Shown: positions 1 through 9,645 of the stretch, one piece after another
Layout: each line of letters opens with the position of its first letter
Position numbering within the stretch: the stretch's first letter is position 1
Assembly: GCA_963736235.1 (NCBI GenBank)
Contig: CAVTOR010000004.1
Span: forward strand, 62,001 to 126,000
Length of the DNA: 64,000 nucleotides
Reading direction: 5' to 3'
Origin: CAVORB01 sp963736235
Lineage (GTDB): Bacteria > Pseudomonadota > Gammaproteobacteria > Chromatiales > Chromatiaceae
Notes under the pieces: model-generated
Told to the model about the DNA's origin: nothing
Databases searched by the model: none
The model's input: only the letters and a program-made list of their open reading frames with translations
Program-made: the position numbers and the translations under genes

Positions 1-1257
1 GGGACAGCGTCACCAGCGGCATCGAGGGAGCCTGGACCACCCACCCCACCCGGTGGGACAACGGCTACTTCCGCATGCTGCTGGAGCATGAGTGGGAGCT
101 GAAGAAGAGCCCGGCGGGGGCCTGGCAATGGGAGCCGGTCGGCATCAAGGAAGAAGACATGCCGGTCGATGTGGAGGATCCCTCGATCCGCCGCAAGCCG
201 ATCATGACCGACGCCGACATGGCCATGAAGATGGACCCGGTGTATCGGGAGATCTCCGAGCGCTTCTACCGGGATCCCGACTACCTCTCGGAGGTCTTCG
301 CCCGGGCCTGGTTCAAGCTGACGCACAGGGACATGGGCCCCAAGGCGCGCTACATCGGGCCTTGGGTTCCGCAGGAAGACCTGCCCTGGCAGGACCCGGT
401 GCCCGAGGGCCGCACCGAATATGACGTCGAGGCCGTGAAGGCCAGGATCGCGGCCAGCGGCCTCAGTGTCGGCGAGATGGTGGCCACCGCTTGGGATAGC
501 GCCCGGACCTTCCGTGGCTCGGACATGCGCGGTGGCGCCAATGGCGCGCGCATCCGTCTGGCCCCGCAAAAGGATTGGGAGGGCAACGAACCGGCGCGGC
601 TCGCCAGGGTTCTGGGTCGTGCTCGAGGGCATCGCGGCGGAGACCGGCGCCAGCGTGGCCGATGTCATCGTCCTTGCCGGCAACGTCGGTATCGAGCAGG
701 CGGCCAAGGCGGCTGGAGTCGACGTGAGCGTGCCGTTCGCGCCGGGCCGTGGCGATGCCACCGCCGAAATGACCGACGCCGAGTCCTTCGAGCCGCTGGA
801 ACCCATCCACGACGGATACCGCAACTGGCTCAAGAAGGATTACGCGGTGAGCGCCGAGGAGATGATGCTCGACCGCACCCAGCTGATGGGCCTGACCGCT
901 CCGGAGATGACGGTTCTCGTAGGCGGCATGCGCGTCCTGGGCACCAATCACGGTGGCACCAGGCACGGCGTGCTCACCGATCGCGTCGGCGCCCTGACGA
1001 ACGACTTCTTCGTCAACCTGACGGATATGGCATACACCTGGGTGCCGGCAGGCAACAACCTCTACGAAATCCGTGACCGCAAGACGGGCGAGGTCAGGTG
1101 GACCGCGACCCGGGTCGACCTGGTCTTCGGGTCCAACTCTATCCTGCGCGCTTATGCCGAGGTCTATGCGCAGGATGACAACAAGGAAAAGTTCGTCCAG
1201 GACTTCGTTGCCGCATGGACGAAGGTGATGAATGCCGACCGTTTCGATCTGACGTAA
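1..1257 (+). CDS. katG: Catalase-peroxidase KatG, 3' part, with a frameshift
   Basis: This is the C-terminal half or more of a bifunctional haem catalase-peroxidase that removes hydrogen peroxide. The window opens inside the gene, in frame at base 3, at the conserved segment SGIEGAWTTHPTRWDN. The EHEWELKKSPAGAWQW stretch and the HRDMGPKARYIGP segment of the second peroxidase-like domain follow. The haem-binding N-terminal domain with its catalytic Trp/His residues lies upstream and is not visible. At about bases 614-616 the frame changes by one extra G: the reading passes from a segment ending PARLARVL to one beginning VVLEGIAAETG, and continues to the normal family end MNADRFDLT and TAA at 1255-1257. 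Removing one G restores a continuous KatG, so I suspect a sequencing insertion rather than a true pseudogene. Confidence 0.93.
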
Positions 1258-1309
1258 GTCGCTGCACCCTTTCTCGCCCGGTTACTGATCGCGGCGGGAA
1301 AGTGGCAAA

Positions 1310-1348
1310 TCCACCGGAAGCCTGGGATTTCTAGGGGCTTCCGGTGGA
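1310..1348 (+). terminator. Strong hairpin downstream of katG
   Basis: Bases 1311-1322 (CCACCGGAAGCC) pair perfectly with 1336-1347, giving a 12-bp stem, extended by a T-A pair, around a 13-base loop. It lies about 50 bases after the katG stop. No long T run follows, so it may be a terminator or an mRNA 3'-end stabiliser. Confidence 0.6.
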
Positions 1349-1690
1349 ATCGTTTCTACGTCTGCTCAATTGACCAAGTGATTCGGCTGGACGTACGGCT
1401 TTTCATCCACGTAATATTCCTGAAATCTGTCAGAACCCTTCGCTGTTTGGATTCAGGGATATCGGGCTGAAATCCTGCGCAAAGCGGCCGTTTCCCCGGT
1501 GGCGTGGGCTGGCCGGATTTCGCCGCCTCCCAAAAGAAATATCGTGACCGCAGCTCCGGGTTTGAGACCGACGCTCAGCCGTCTTCTTCAGTGCGGCTTT
1601 CTACTTTCCGCTCCGGGGGGCTTGGGGCGGGGGACACGCCCTCCGCAGTCCGCAAACCGCGCCTGAGGGCACAGTCTCCCCCGCGTTCCC
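1349..1690. other. Gene-free spacer between katG and dctM
   Basis: The two flanking genes converge here. Apart from the hairpin listed just before it, I see no convincing ORF, RNA or promoter. The G-rich stretch near 1613-1640 is simply low complexity. Confidence 0.5.
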
Positions 1691-2974
1691 TCACATCATC
1701 CCCAGGGTCCGCGGCAACCAGAGGGACAGAGCGGGCCAGTAAGTGAGCACCATGAGGAAGGCGAGCATGGTCAGCAGCCAGGGGAAGCAGGCGATGGTGG
1801 TCTCCGTCATCCCCATGCGCGAGATGCCGCTCGCCACGTAGAGGTTGAGGCCGACCGGCGGCGTGATCATGCCGATCTCCATGTTCACCGTGATCATGAC
1901 CCCGAAATGGATGGGATCGATGCCGAGCGCCATCGCAACCGGGAACAGGATCGGGGCGGTGATCAGGATGATGGAGGAGGGCTCCATGATGTTCCCGGCG
2001 AGCAGCAGCAGGATGTTCACCACCGCCAGGAAGCCGATGGGGCCGAGCCCGGTCTCCACCAGCCATCCCGCCAGCGCCTGCGGGATGTTCTCGTGGGTGA
2101 GCAGGAAGGAGAACAGCACCGCGTTGGTGATGATGTAGAGCAGCATCGCCGACATGTTCGCCGAGTCGATCAGCACCTTGGGCACCCGGGCCAGCGGCAT
2201 GTCGTGGTAGACGAAGACCGCGACGATGAAGGCGTAAACCGCGCTCATGGCGGCGGCCTCGGTGGGGGTGAAGATGCCGGAGTAGATGCCGCCCATCACC
2301 ACCACGATCAGGAACAGGCCCCACATGGACTCGCGGAAGGCCTTCAGCCGCTGGCGCCAGTTCGCCTTCGGCATGCGCGGGTAGTTGCCCTGCCGGGCGC
2401 GCCACCAGGTCGTGATGCCGAGCATGGTGCCGAGCACGATGCCCGGAATGATCCCGGCGATGAAGAGCGCGCCCACCGAGCTGTTGGTCGACACCGCATA
2501 CATCACCATGACGATGGAGGGCGGGATCAGGATGCCCAGACCGCCGGAGGAGGCGACGACGCCGGTGCCGAACCGCACCGGGAAGCCCTGCTTGACCATC
2601 GCCGGCAGCAGGATCGACCCGATGGCGACCACTGTCGCAGGCGACGAGCCCGAGACCGCCGCGAACAGGGCGCAGGCGACTACCGCGGCCAGCCCCAGGC
2701 CGCCGTGCCAGTGCCCGACCATGCTGGTGGCGAAGGCGATCATGCGCCTGGCGACGCCGCCGTGGGTGAGGAAGTTGCCGGCCAGTATGAAGAAGGGGAT
2801 CGCCATGATCTCGAACTTCTCGATGCCGGTGAACAGCTTCAAGGCTACCGACTCGATGGGCACATCGGTCATGGTGAACAGGAAGGTCAGCACGGTTAGA
2901 CCGAGTGCGATGGAGACCGGCATGCCGGTCAACATGAGCACGACCAGGAGTCCGAAGATGATAGCGGCGCTCAC
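1691..2974 (-). CDS. dctM: TRAP transporter large permease DctM
   Basis: A 427-residue, very hydrophobic protein with about a dozen membrane segments, the normal size for the large membrane subunit of a tripartite ATP-independent periplasmic transporter. It matches the DctM/TIGR00786 family throughout, including MAIPFFILAGNFLTHGG near residue 55, AVSGSSPATVVAIG near residue 105 and the second-half repeat ITPPVGLNLYVASG near residue 370. It would couple sodium or proton flow to import of an organic acid presented by DctP. It overlaps dctQ by four bases (ATGA), so the two are translationally coupled and share the dctP-dctQ-dctM order. The substrate cannot be read from the permease; C4-dicarboxylates are the family default. 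Confidence 0.95.
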   Translation of the reverse strand: MSAAIIFGLLVVLMLTGMPVSIALGLTVLTFLFTMTDVPIESVALKLFTGIEKFEIMAIPFFILAGNFLTHGGVARRMIAFATSMVGHWHGGLGLAAVVACALFAAVSGSSPATVVAIGSILLPAMVKQGFPVRFGTGVVASSGGLGILIPPSIVMVMYAVSTNSSVGALFIAGIIPGIVLGTMLGITTWWRARQGNYPRMPKANWRQRLKAFRESMWGLFLIVVVMGGIYSGIFTPTEAAAMSAVYAFIVAVFVYHDMPLARVPKVLIDSANMSAMLLYIITNAVLFSFLLTHENIPQALAGWLVETGLGPIGFLAVVNILLLLAGNIMEPSSIILITAPILFPVAMALGIDPIHFGVMITVNMEIGMITPPVGLNLYVASGISRMGMTETTIACFPWLLTMLAFLMVLTYWPALSLWLPRTLGMM

Positions 2975-3684
2975 TGGTGCTTCTCCCCATCAGGGCCGGA
3001 TTGCCGTTCCCGTTCCTGGCTTTCCTGCTCGGACCGGCCGCCATGCAGGTGCTCGCGCTCCTCAGTGAGCTCCACCGCCTCACCGATCAGCACCTTCTCG
3101 GGCTTGCCGGTCGCCTGGGCCAGCTCGATCTCTTCGTCCAGACCCTCGACGTGGGCATGCTCGTGCGCGGGCAGCTCGCCGGTTTGCCAGAATGACCAGG
3201 TCACCTGCAGGAACCGGAAGCACATCAGGTAGGAGCCCAGCGGGATCGCCAGGTAGACGATCCACACTGGAATCTCCAGATCGGGCGAGATGGTGTCGGT
3301 GTGGGCGATGTGCCACACGAACTGCAGGCCGAAGCTGCCGACGACCCCGGTGAAGAAGGCGCCGGCGAGGAGGCCGAAAAGGACTACCTTAGAACGGATG
3401 TTCTCGCGCAGGCGGTTGATCAGCACGTCGACGCCGACGTGGATGCCGGTACGAACGCCGTAGGCCGCGCCGAACTTGGCCATCCACACGAACAGATAGA
3501 TGCAGAGCTCCTGCGCCCAGCTGAGATCGAAGGCGAACAGCCAGTCATAGGCCGCGTCCCAACCCCAGGTCGCCGACATGTCGAGGCTGTATCTGTGTAC
3601 CACGGCCACGAAGATCAGCAGGGTAGCGGCCCCGATGAGGAAGGCGATCAGCCACTCCTCCAGGTGATCGAGAACCCTTAGCAT
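2971..3684 (-). CDS. dctQ: TRAP transporter small permease DctQ
   Basis: A 237-residue membrane protein with four predicted transmembrane segments, at about residues 12-34, 55-75, 95-120 and 135-160, fitting the DctQ family. The motif SWAQELCIYLFVWMAKFGAAY contains the E-x(3)-Y-x-FVW pattern typical of these subunits. It should pair with DctM in the inner membrane. The C-terminus, from about residue 175, is a charged hydrophilic tail of roughly 60 residues (rich in Glu, Gln and Arg) that is longer than in common DctQ proteins. The gene sits 151 bases after dctP and overlaps dctM by four bases. Confidence 0.92.
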   Translation of the reverse strand: MLRVLDHLEEWLIAFLIGAATLLIFVAVVHRYSLDMSATWGWDAAYDWLFAFDLSWAQELCIYLFVWMAKFGAAYGVRTGIHVGVDVLINRLRENIRSKVVLFGLLAGAFFTGVVGSFGLQFVWHIAHTDTISPDLEIPVWIVYLAIPLGSYLMCFRFLQVTWSFWQTGELPAHEHAHVEGLDEEIELAQATGKPEKVLIGEAVELTEEREHLHGGRSEQESQERERQSGPDGEKHQ

Positions 3685-3835
3685 GGTCTACCTCCAGCCG
3701 GCGCTTGCGGCAGGCGCACGCCGACCCTGGTCACTGCTCCCGCGCCAGGGAGCAGAAGGGTGTGGAGAGGCGTGCAATCCCGGGGGTCGGGGCAAGGGCC
3801 ATCGGGGCGCGAGTCGCCCCGATGGCCGCATTGGG

Positions 3836-4753
3836 TCAGAGCTTGCTGCAGTCGCAGCCGGTGGCGTCGTAGATGGACTGGATCAGCTCCTTGCCGATGC
3901 GGTCTTCCATCTTCCGATGCACCTTCACCAGCGCCGATTTCCAGGCCGCCTTCTGCTCCGGCGTGAGCTCGATGATCTCGCTCTTGCCGCTGTCCTTCAC
4001 CTTGGCCATGGAGTCGATGTTCTCCTGCTTGGCGATGTCGTTTGCGAACTTGGTGGAGTCCTTCATGGCGCCATCCAGGGCTTCGCGGATGTCCGGCGGC
4101 AGGCCGTTCCAGAAGGTCTTGTTCACGATCACCGCATAGCCCAGGTAGCCGTGATTGGACATGGTCACGTAGGGCTGAACCTCGAACATCTTCTGCGTGT
4201 AGAGGTTGGAGGGGGGGTTCTCGGTGCCGTCCACAACGCCGGTTTGTAGGGCCTGGTAGACCTCGGAGAAGGCCATGGTCTGGGGGTTCGCGCCCAGCGC
4301 CCGCATCTGGGCGTCCAGCACCTTGGAGGACTGGATGCGCATCTTCAGTCCGCGGAAGTCCTTGGGCTCGCGCAGGGGCTTGTTGGCGCTCATGACCTTG
4401 AAGCCATTGTCCCAGAAGGCGAGGCCGAGGATGCCCTTGCTCTCCAGCTGCTTGAGCATCCCGGCGCCAACCGGCCCCTCCGTGACCTTATGGAGCTGCT
4501 CGTAGTCGTCGAAGATGTAAGGGAGGTCGAATGCCTCGAACTCCTTAACCCCCAGGGGTCCGAACTTGGCGAGCGAGGGCGCCAGCATCTGCACGGCGCC
4601 GAGCTGCAGCGCCTCCATCTCCTCCTTGTCCTTGTACAGGGTGCTGTTCGGGTAGACCTCGACCTTCACCCGGCCGTTGGTCCGCTCTTCCGCCTGTGCG
4701 GCGTTGATGCACACGCAAGCGGCCAAACCGACAAGTAGCGCGCGCAGATTCCT
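3836..4753 (-). CDS. dctP: TRAP transporter solute-binding protein DctP, with anomalous N-terminus
   Basis: This is the periplasmic substrate-binding component. The body (EERTNGRVKVEVYPNS through AFSEVYQALQTGVVDGTEN) matches DctP/TIGR00787 closely and includes the substrate-pocket segment around VYQALQTGVVDG. Two things are wrong at the 5' end. A good signal peptide (NLRALLVGLAACVCINAAQA) runs straight into EERTNG, although family members carry about 28 more residues there, the first beta strand with a KFSHV-type motif. Also, no usual start codon fits: the codon ten bases after an AGGAG site is AGG (4753-4751), where ATG would be expected. The only in-frame ATG, at 4951, would add an unlikely 66-residue leader. 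I place the start at the presumed lost ATG. The gene may be inactive or misassembled. Confidence 0.82.
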   Translation of the reverse strand, partial: RNLRALLVGLAACVCINAAQAEERTNGRVKVEVYPNSTLYKDKEEMEALQLGAVQMLAPSLAKFGPLGVKEFEAFDLPYIFDDYEQLHKVTEGPVGAGMLKQLESKGILGLAFWDNGFKVMSANKPLREPKDFRGLKMRIQSSKVLDAQMRALGANPQTMAFSEVYQALQTGVVDGTENPPSNLYTQKMFEVQPYVTMSNHGYLGYAVIVNKTFWNGLPPDIREALDGAMKDSTKFANDIAKQENIDSMAKVKDSGKSEIIELTPEQKAAWKSALVKVHRKMEDRIGKELIQSIYDATGCDCSKL

Positions 4754-5098
4754 GTCTTGGTATCTCCTACAGAGGCTTAGATATGGTTGTAGTGCCGCGC
4801 GCGGCGGCAGCCGGATTGGGGACCCGAATCTGGAATTTTGCCAGCGTCGTGGATCGGCGTGGCGGGCGGTGCACGCCAGCGGCGGTCGGGTCGCGCCAGA
4901 AGGCTCACTCGTGACAATCTGGTATCGGTGGTGTCTATCCCACGGACGCACATTAGCGCTTGATTAACAAAGCCCAGTTCCCATATTATTGTGCAGTGCA
5001 ACAAAGTGCGCCGCCCGGAAGTTTGTCGCGCCGACGACCCGGTTGCATCGGCGCCTCACGCAGCTGCGAAGTAGACCGCGGCGGGAGCTAATCGGGTC

Positions 5099-5860
5099 AT
5101 GATGGGCAAAGAAAGGTTCAGTGAATCAGCCGGGGGCCGGGTCTTGTCGCTTGGCAGCCTGCGCTATCGCATCCGGCCTCTGCGGGCGGATGACCTGCCG
5201 TTGCTCGGGGAATGCTTCTCGCGGCTTTCGACGACCTCCAGGCGACATCGTTTTCTCGGCACCAAGCGTGCGCTGTCGGACATGGAGCTCGAGTACTTCA
5301 GCAACGCCGATCAGCGCGATCACATCGCCCTGACAGCGCTTGAGCTGGACGAGGGCGGTGCCGAGCACGCGCTCCTCGGCGCCGCGCGTTGCTTCAGGCT
5401 GGCCCCTGGAGGCACCGATGCCGAGCTCTCGATCGCGGTCGCTGACACGGCGCAGGGGATCGGGCTCGGCGGTCAGTTGCTGGCGCGGTTGATCGGGACG
5501 GCGCGGGTGCAGGGCATCCATAGGTTCGTCTTCGAGGTGATGGAGTCCAACACCGCCATGCGCGCCCTGGCGGCGCGCTTCGGAAGCAAGACACGCTCGC
5601 TCTTCGCCGGCGTAGTGAGCTACGAGCTGCTGCTATCGGAGGTTGCGCCCACCGACGCCGAGCCGCAATCGCCGGTAACTGAGGGTCCGCGCTTCGCCGA
5701 GCTGGAGCGGGCCTGGCTCACCGCATCCGAGCAGCAGGTCCGGTTCGGCTCCCTGGTGGCGGAAATCGCCGTCGACTGGATGCGGTTTCTGGACCCCGCA
5801 TCCAGGTTCCCTTCAGCCCTGCGGCAATCCGGGCGGGAATCGACGCCGACGATGGACTGA
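5099..5860 (+). CDS. GNAT-family N-acetyltransferase
   Basis: A 253-residue protein with one GNAT acetyltransferase domain over about residues 20-180. Visible features are YRIRPLRADDLPLL (strand 1, helix 1), the acetyl-CoA loop around QGIGLGGQLLARLIGTAR near residue 120 (Q-x-x-G-x-G variant), and the strand-5 region VFEVMESNTAMRALAARFG. The opening R-P-L-x-x-D-D and FSRLSTTSRRHRFLG resemble the acetyltransferase domain of Pat-type protein acetyltransferases, so lysine acetylation of metabolic enzymes is a possible role but not shown. The C-terminal 70 residues match nothing I recognise. It is transcribed away from the TRAP operon and has no close partner gene. Confidence 0.82.
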   Translation: MMGKERFSESAGGRVLSLGSLRYRIRPLRADDLPLLGECFSRLSTTSRRHRFLGTKRALSDMELEYFSNADQRDHIALTALELDEGGAEHALLGAARCFRLAPGGTDAELSIAVADTAQGIGLGGQLLARLIGTARVQGIHRFVFEVMESNTAMRALAARFGSKTRSLFAGVVSYELLLSEVAPTDAEPQSPVTEGPRFAELERAWLTASEQQVRFGSLVAEIAVDWMRFLDPASRFPSALRQSGRESTPTMD

Positions 5861-5898
5861 GGCAGCCGCATCGCCGAGCGCGGCGCGCATGAGCAGGC

Positions 5899-6546
5899 TC
5901 AGATCAGGTCGGGTGTCGGCGGCGGTGTCGGGGAACTCGGCACGATGCCGATCTCGTCCCCGTCGTGGAGCTTGGTGAAGCCCTCGCTGAACTGCTTGTT
6001 CACCGTCACCCGCACCCGTTCGTTCTCGAACATGACGGCCGCCCCCTGCTTGCGGCGGCCGAGCCATCTTAAGAGCGTGTCCACGTCCGGCACGCTGGCG
6101 GGCGCGACCAATCGCTCGGACTCCTTCCGCATCTTCTGCGCCAGCCACGAGAAGTACATGACCTTGAGCCGCTTCTCGCCGACATCCGGCTCGTTGCGCT
6201 CGTAACCGATGGCCTTCAGGCGATCGAGGTAATCCGCCCAATTGCGCTCCTGGTTTGCGCCCAGGCTGTAGAGGGTATCCCAGGAGTAGATGCCCGTGTC
6301 GTGTCCGTCGTCGAAGACGATGCGGATGGCGTACTGTCCCTGGGGCTCCACGCGTTCAATGTTGACCTGCTCCTTGCCCGTCACCGGCCTGGCCATGGTG
6401 CGGACCTCGGCGGCCCTGGAGAACACGCGCAGGTACTCGCAGGGCAGCTCGAAGCCGGCGCCGTCGTCGAAGCGAATGGAGAGCATGCGCGATTTGGCGT
6501 GCAGCTTGATCTCGGTAGGGGTGTGCTTGGTGGATTGTTCGCTCAT
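5899..6546 (-). CDS. DUF971 domain fused to a MoaD/ThiS-like ubiquitin fold
   Basis: Residues 10-125 are a DUF971 (GBBH-like N-terminal) domain: TEIKLHAKSRMLSIRFDDG, ELPCEYLRVFSRAAEV and FDDGHDTGIYSWDTLY. Such domains stand alone in many proteobacteria and are linked to iron-sulfur or Mrp-type functions. From about residue 130 a second domain begins with VMYFSWLAQKMRKESERL and runs to VNKQFSEGFTKLHDGDEIGIVP, which is the beta-grasp pattern of MoaD, the small sulfur carrier of molybdopterin synthase. The C-terminal Gly-Gly needed for thiocarboxylation is missing; the protein ends in a Pro/Ser/Thr tail. It may therefore be a binding module rather than a sulfur carrier. No moa genes are nearby. 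Domain calls are from pattern recognition. Confidence 0.82.
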   Translation of the reverse strand: MSEQSTKHTPTEIKLHAKSRMLSIRFDDGAGFELPCEYLRVFSRAAEVRTMARPVTGKEQVNIERVEPQGQYAIRIVFDDGHDTGIYSWDTLYSLGANQERNWADYLDRLKAIGYERNEPDVGEKRLKVMYFSWLAQKMRKESERLVAPASVPDVDTLLRWLGRRKQGAAVMFENERVRVTVNKQFSEGFTKLHDGDEIGIVPSSPTPPPTPDLI

Positions 6547-6622
6547 GACTCGCGTTGGGCTCGGGGACGGAAGTTTGGCGTAATGATTGGGACCGGGGCA
6601 TTGATCTCAAGCCCGGGTCGGA

Positions 6623-7433
6623 TCAGGTGCCGGCGGTGCGGATAGGGTTTTCCAAGGCGCCGATGTGCTCGATCTGAACGCGAACGAGATCCCCGTCGGC
6701 GAGGAATACGGGGGGATTGCGCGCAAAGCCGACCCCCGGCGGAGTGCCGGTCAGGATCAGGGTGCCAGGCAGCAGGGTGGTGTCCCGGCTGAGGCGCGCG
6801 ATCAGCTCGGCGACGCCGAAAATCATGTCGCCGGTGTTGCCGTTCTGCATGGTCTGTCCGTTGAGCATGCACTGCACGCCCAGGCTTTGTGGGTCGGGGA
6901 TCTCGTCCGCGGTCACCAGCACCGTTCCCAGGGGGCAGAAACCGTCGAAGCTCTTGCCCCGCACCCACTGCCCGCCGCCGCCGTGCTTCTGCCACCTGCG
7001 GGCAGAGATGTCATTGGCGCAGGTGTAGCCGAGCACGTAATCCAGGGCCCGCTCCGCCGGCACGTCCTTGGCGGTCGTTCCGATCACCAGCGCAAGCTCC
7101 GCCTCGTAGTCCACCTCTGCGCCCTGGTCGCAGCAGGCCGGGAGAAGAATGGGGTCGCCCGGATTGAGTGATCGCGGTGGTGGGCTTCATGAAGACGACC
7201 GGATGCTCCGGAATCGGGGCTCCGGTTTCCTCGGCGTGGGCGCGGTAGTTGAGCCCGATGCCGAAGATGTTGATCGGGGATACCGGCGCCAGCCACTTGA
7301 CTACCGGCGATGCCTGTCCGGTCTCCCGCAAGCCATCGTAGAGGTCTCCCTCCAGCAACTTGGCCTGCGCGTCATCGAGCGGTATTCCGAAACGGATGTC
7401 ACCGGAAGGGTCCTGAAAACGTGCGATGCGCAT
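6623..7433 (-). CDS. Fumarylacetoacetate hydrolase family protein, frameshifted
   Basis: This is an FAH-superfamily enzyme, typically about 270-280 residues, that hydrolyses beta-diketo acids or decarboxylates oxaloacetate-like compounds with a divalent metal. The first frame gives FGIGLNYRAHAEETGAPIPEHPVVFMKPTTAI. The second gives VDYEAELALVIG, whose E-x-E/D metal-site pattern is followed by YTCANDISAR and LLPGTLILTGTPPGVG. The frames join near 7168, where one extra base turns an expected INPGDPILLP into nonsense; removing it yields one continuous ORF from ATG 7433 to the stop at 6623. The exact substrate cannot be inferred. No catabolic neighbours are present. Confidence 0.9.
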
Positions 7434-7604
7434 ACGGGCGGCTCCGGGGTGGTGCGATGATTGTCAGCGCACATTCTACCGGGCGGAGCGGGGAAGGAAC
7501 GACCTCGGCGGCGTGTCGCCGGGCTGCCAAAGGGCGGGGAAGGGGAAGTCGAGGGGTCCCGCCCCCCGAAGTGGAAGGCGGGACGGCCGCGGGGATGCTC
7601 TACC

Positions 7605-8871
7605 TTAGACGAAGATGCCCTTGAATATGTAGAAAAACAGCATGGACAGTATGGCGCCCACGGGCACGGTGACGAACCACGACAGGATGATGCCCCCCAG
7701 GACGCCGAGGTCGAGGGCGCCGATTCCGCGGGCCAGGCCCACTCCCATCACGGCCCCCACCGCGATGTGGGTGGTGGATACCGGGAGTCCGAGACCCGAG
7801 GCGATTACTACCACACCCGACGCGGCAATGGTGGCGCAATAGCCGCGGGTCGGAGTCAGCTCGGTGATCTTGGTGCCGATGGTCTGCATGACCTTGTAGC
7901 CGTAGGTGGCGAGACCGACCACGATACCCACGCCGCCGAGCAGCAGCATCCAGGGGGCCACCGGGGATTTGGCCGCGATCACCCCTCCGCTGTTGATCAG
8001 GTTGATCACCGCCGCCATGGGGCCGATACCGTTGGCCACGTCGTTCGAGCCGTGGGCGAAGGCCATGGCCATGCCGGTGAAGATCATCATGGGCACGAAC
8101 AGCTTCTCGACGCTGGCGAAGTGGAAGGTCTTGTCCGCCTTGGGGTCGAGCTTCACCCGGTTCATCATCACCTTGCCGATGATGGCGACGACGATGCCGA
8201 TGATGATCGCCAGCACGTTGCCTTCCATGGTGCTCAAGTGAATGTCGAGGTTCTTGAGACCCTTGGTGAGGGTGACGAGGGAGACCATCCAGCCCACGAG
8301 GAAGGCATAGGCTGGCCCCCATCTTCGCGTCTGGGCGATCGGGTCGTCGGTATCGAGAATCAGCTTGCGGATGCTCAACATGAGCAGCAGAGCGCCGACG
8401 CCGCCGAGCACCGGCGAGACGAACCAGCTGGCGACGATCTCGCCCATCTTGCCCCATTGCACCGCGTCCATGCCGAGCGCGGCGATGGCCATGCCGACCA
8501 CTGCGCCGACGATGGTGTGGGTGGTCGAGACTGGCCAGCCGCGTGCGGTGGCCGACCATCAGCCAGATGCCCGCCGAGAGCAGGGCCGCGAGCATGCCGA
8601 GCACCAGCAGCTCCGCGTGATTCTCGAACATCTTGGTGTCGACGATGCCCTTGGAGATGGTCGAGGCCACGCCTCCGCCGGCGAGATAGGCGCCGGCAAA
8701 CTCCATGATGGCGGCGATCACGATCGCCTGCTTGACGGTGATGGCTCCAGAGCCCACCGAGGTGCCCATGGCGTTGGCGACGTCATTGGCGCCGATGCCC
8801 CAGGTCATGTAGAGACCGAAAACGATGGCGAGGACCAGAAAGACGGTTCCCCATTCAGCGATAAGTTCCAT
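7605..8871 (-). CDS. pit: PiT-family inorganic phosphate transporter, frameshifted
   Basis: This is an integral membrane phosphate carrier with the duplicated PiT signature: GANDVANAMGTSVGSGAI near the N-terminus and AHGSNDVANGIGPMAAV in the second half. About ten membrane segments are evident, with a cytoplasmic linker of about 50 residues between the halves. The frame breaks at about 8551-8555, after SAGIWLMV: deleting one G restores ATARGWPVSTTHTIVGAVVG, the conserved STTH segment of the family, and the rest reads cleanly to the stop at 7605. The DUF47 gene lies 61 bases upstream and is presumably cotranscribed, a very common PiT arrangement. I regard the frameshift as a likely sequence error. 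Confidence 0.93.
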
Positions 8872-8932
8872 AGATGTTCCCCTTAGCGTGACGCGGGATT
8901 GTTGTTAGGTCGCGGGTGTTTGCCGAAGGGCA

Positions 8933-9613
8933 TCAGCGAGCGATGAGCAGCCGCAGGCGGTCACCCACCTTCTCCGCGTAATCCGCCAGGTCGCCGATCC
9001 ATTGAATGAGCTGGTACCAGAACATCACGGACACGGCGCCCAGGGTGTCCTCGTGCTTGAACAGCGACCGGGCGAGCTTCATACCCAGCTCGTCGGTCTC
9101 GTCCTCGATCTTGTTGAGCTTCTCGACCATATCTTCGACGCGGGCAGCCTCGCGACCGCCAAAGCCGGTCTCAACCAGCTCGTCGAGCTCGCTGACGATG
9201 GTCCCGCACTGCGCGACCGTGTCGACGCAGCGCTGTACCAGGGTCCGCAAGTCCTCCGCCATCTCCACGGGCACGGTCATGTCGCGCTCGACGAGCAGTC
9301 CGGCGATGTCCTGGGCGGTGTCGGCGATGGAGTCCTGCATCGCCAGCACGTCCAGCAGATCCCTTCTGTCCACGGGCATGAACAGGCTCTTCGGCAAATG
9401 CCCGCGCATCTCGTTCTTGAGGGCATCCGCCTCATGCTCCTTGGCGAAGATCACGTCCTTGGCGCGCTCGACGCCGGCCTGATCGCCCGCGATCAGCGCC
9501 TCGAACATCTTCGGCACCTCGGCAACGCACTCGTTGACGATGCCCATGTGCTGCTGCATCGGCTTGAACGGCGACTTGCCGAACAGCGATGCGATCGGGT
9601 TGGTGGTCTTCAT
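8933..9613 (-). CDS. DUF47/TIGR00153 PhoU-like partner of PiT
   Basis: A 226-residue, all-helical protein of the TIGR00153 (DUF47) family, distantly related to PhoU. Visible family features are the start SLFGKSPFKPMQQHM, the E-A-D-x-x-K-x-E pattern in KEHEADALKNEMRGHLPKS, and RRDLLDVLAMQDSIADTAQD near residue 85; acidic E/D-x-x-x-D motifs are proposed to bind metal. It is thought to modulate the adjacent Pit transporter. A purine-rich ribosome-binding stretch (GGGGGAGAGAG) lies about ten bases before the ATG. It is the first gene of a two-gene operon with pit. Confidence 0.92.
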   Translation of the reverse strand: MKTTNPIASLFGKSPFKPMQQHMGIVNECVAEVPKMFEALIAGDQAGVERAKDVIFAKEHEADALKNEMRGHLPKSLFMPVDRRDLLDVLAMQDSIADTAQDIAGLLVERDMTVPVEMAEDLRTLVQRCVDTVAQCGTIVSELDELVETGFGGREAARVEDMVEKLNKIEDETDELGMKLARSLFKHEDTLGAVSVMFWYQLIQWIGDLADYAEKVGDRLRLLIAR

Positions 9614-9645
9614 CTCTCTTTCTCTCTCCCCCTTCCTGACGAGTG

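Noticed and set aside
4952..5098. A partial inverted repeat around TTGTGC-GCAACAA as a GntR-type operator for the TRAP genes
   Set aside because: The symmetry is imperfect and no regulator gene is adjacent, so I could not support it.
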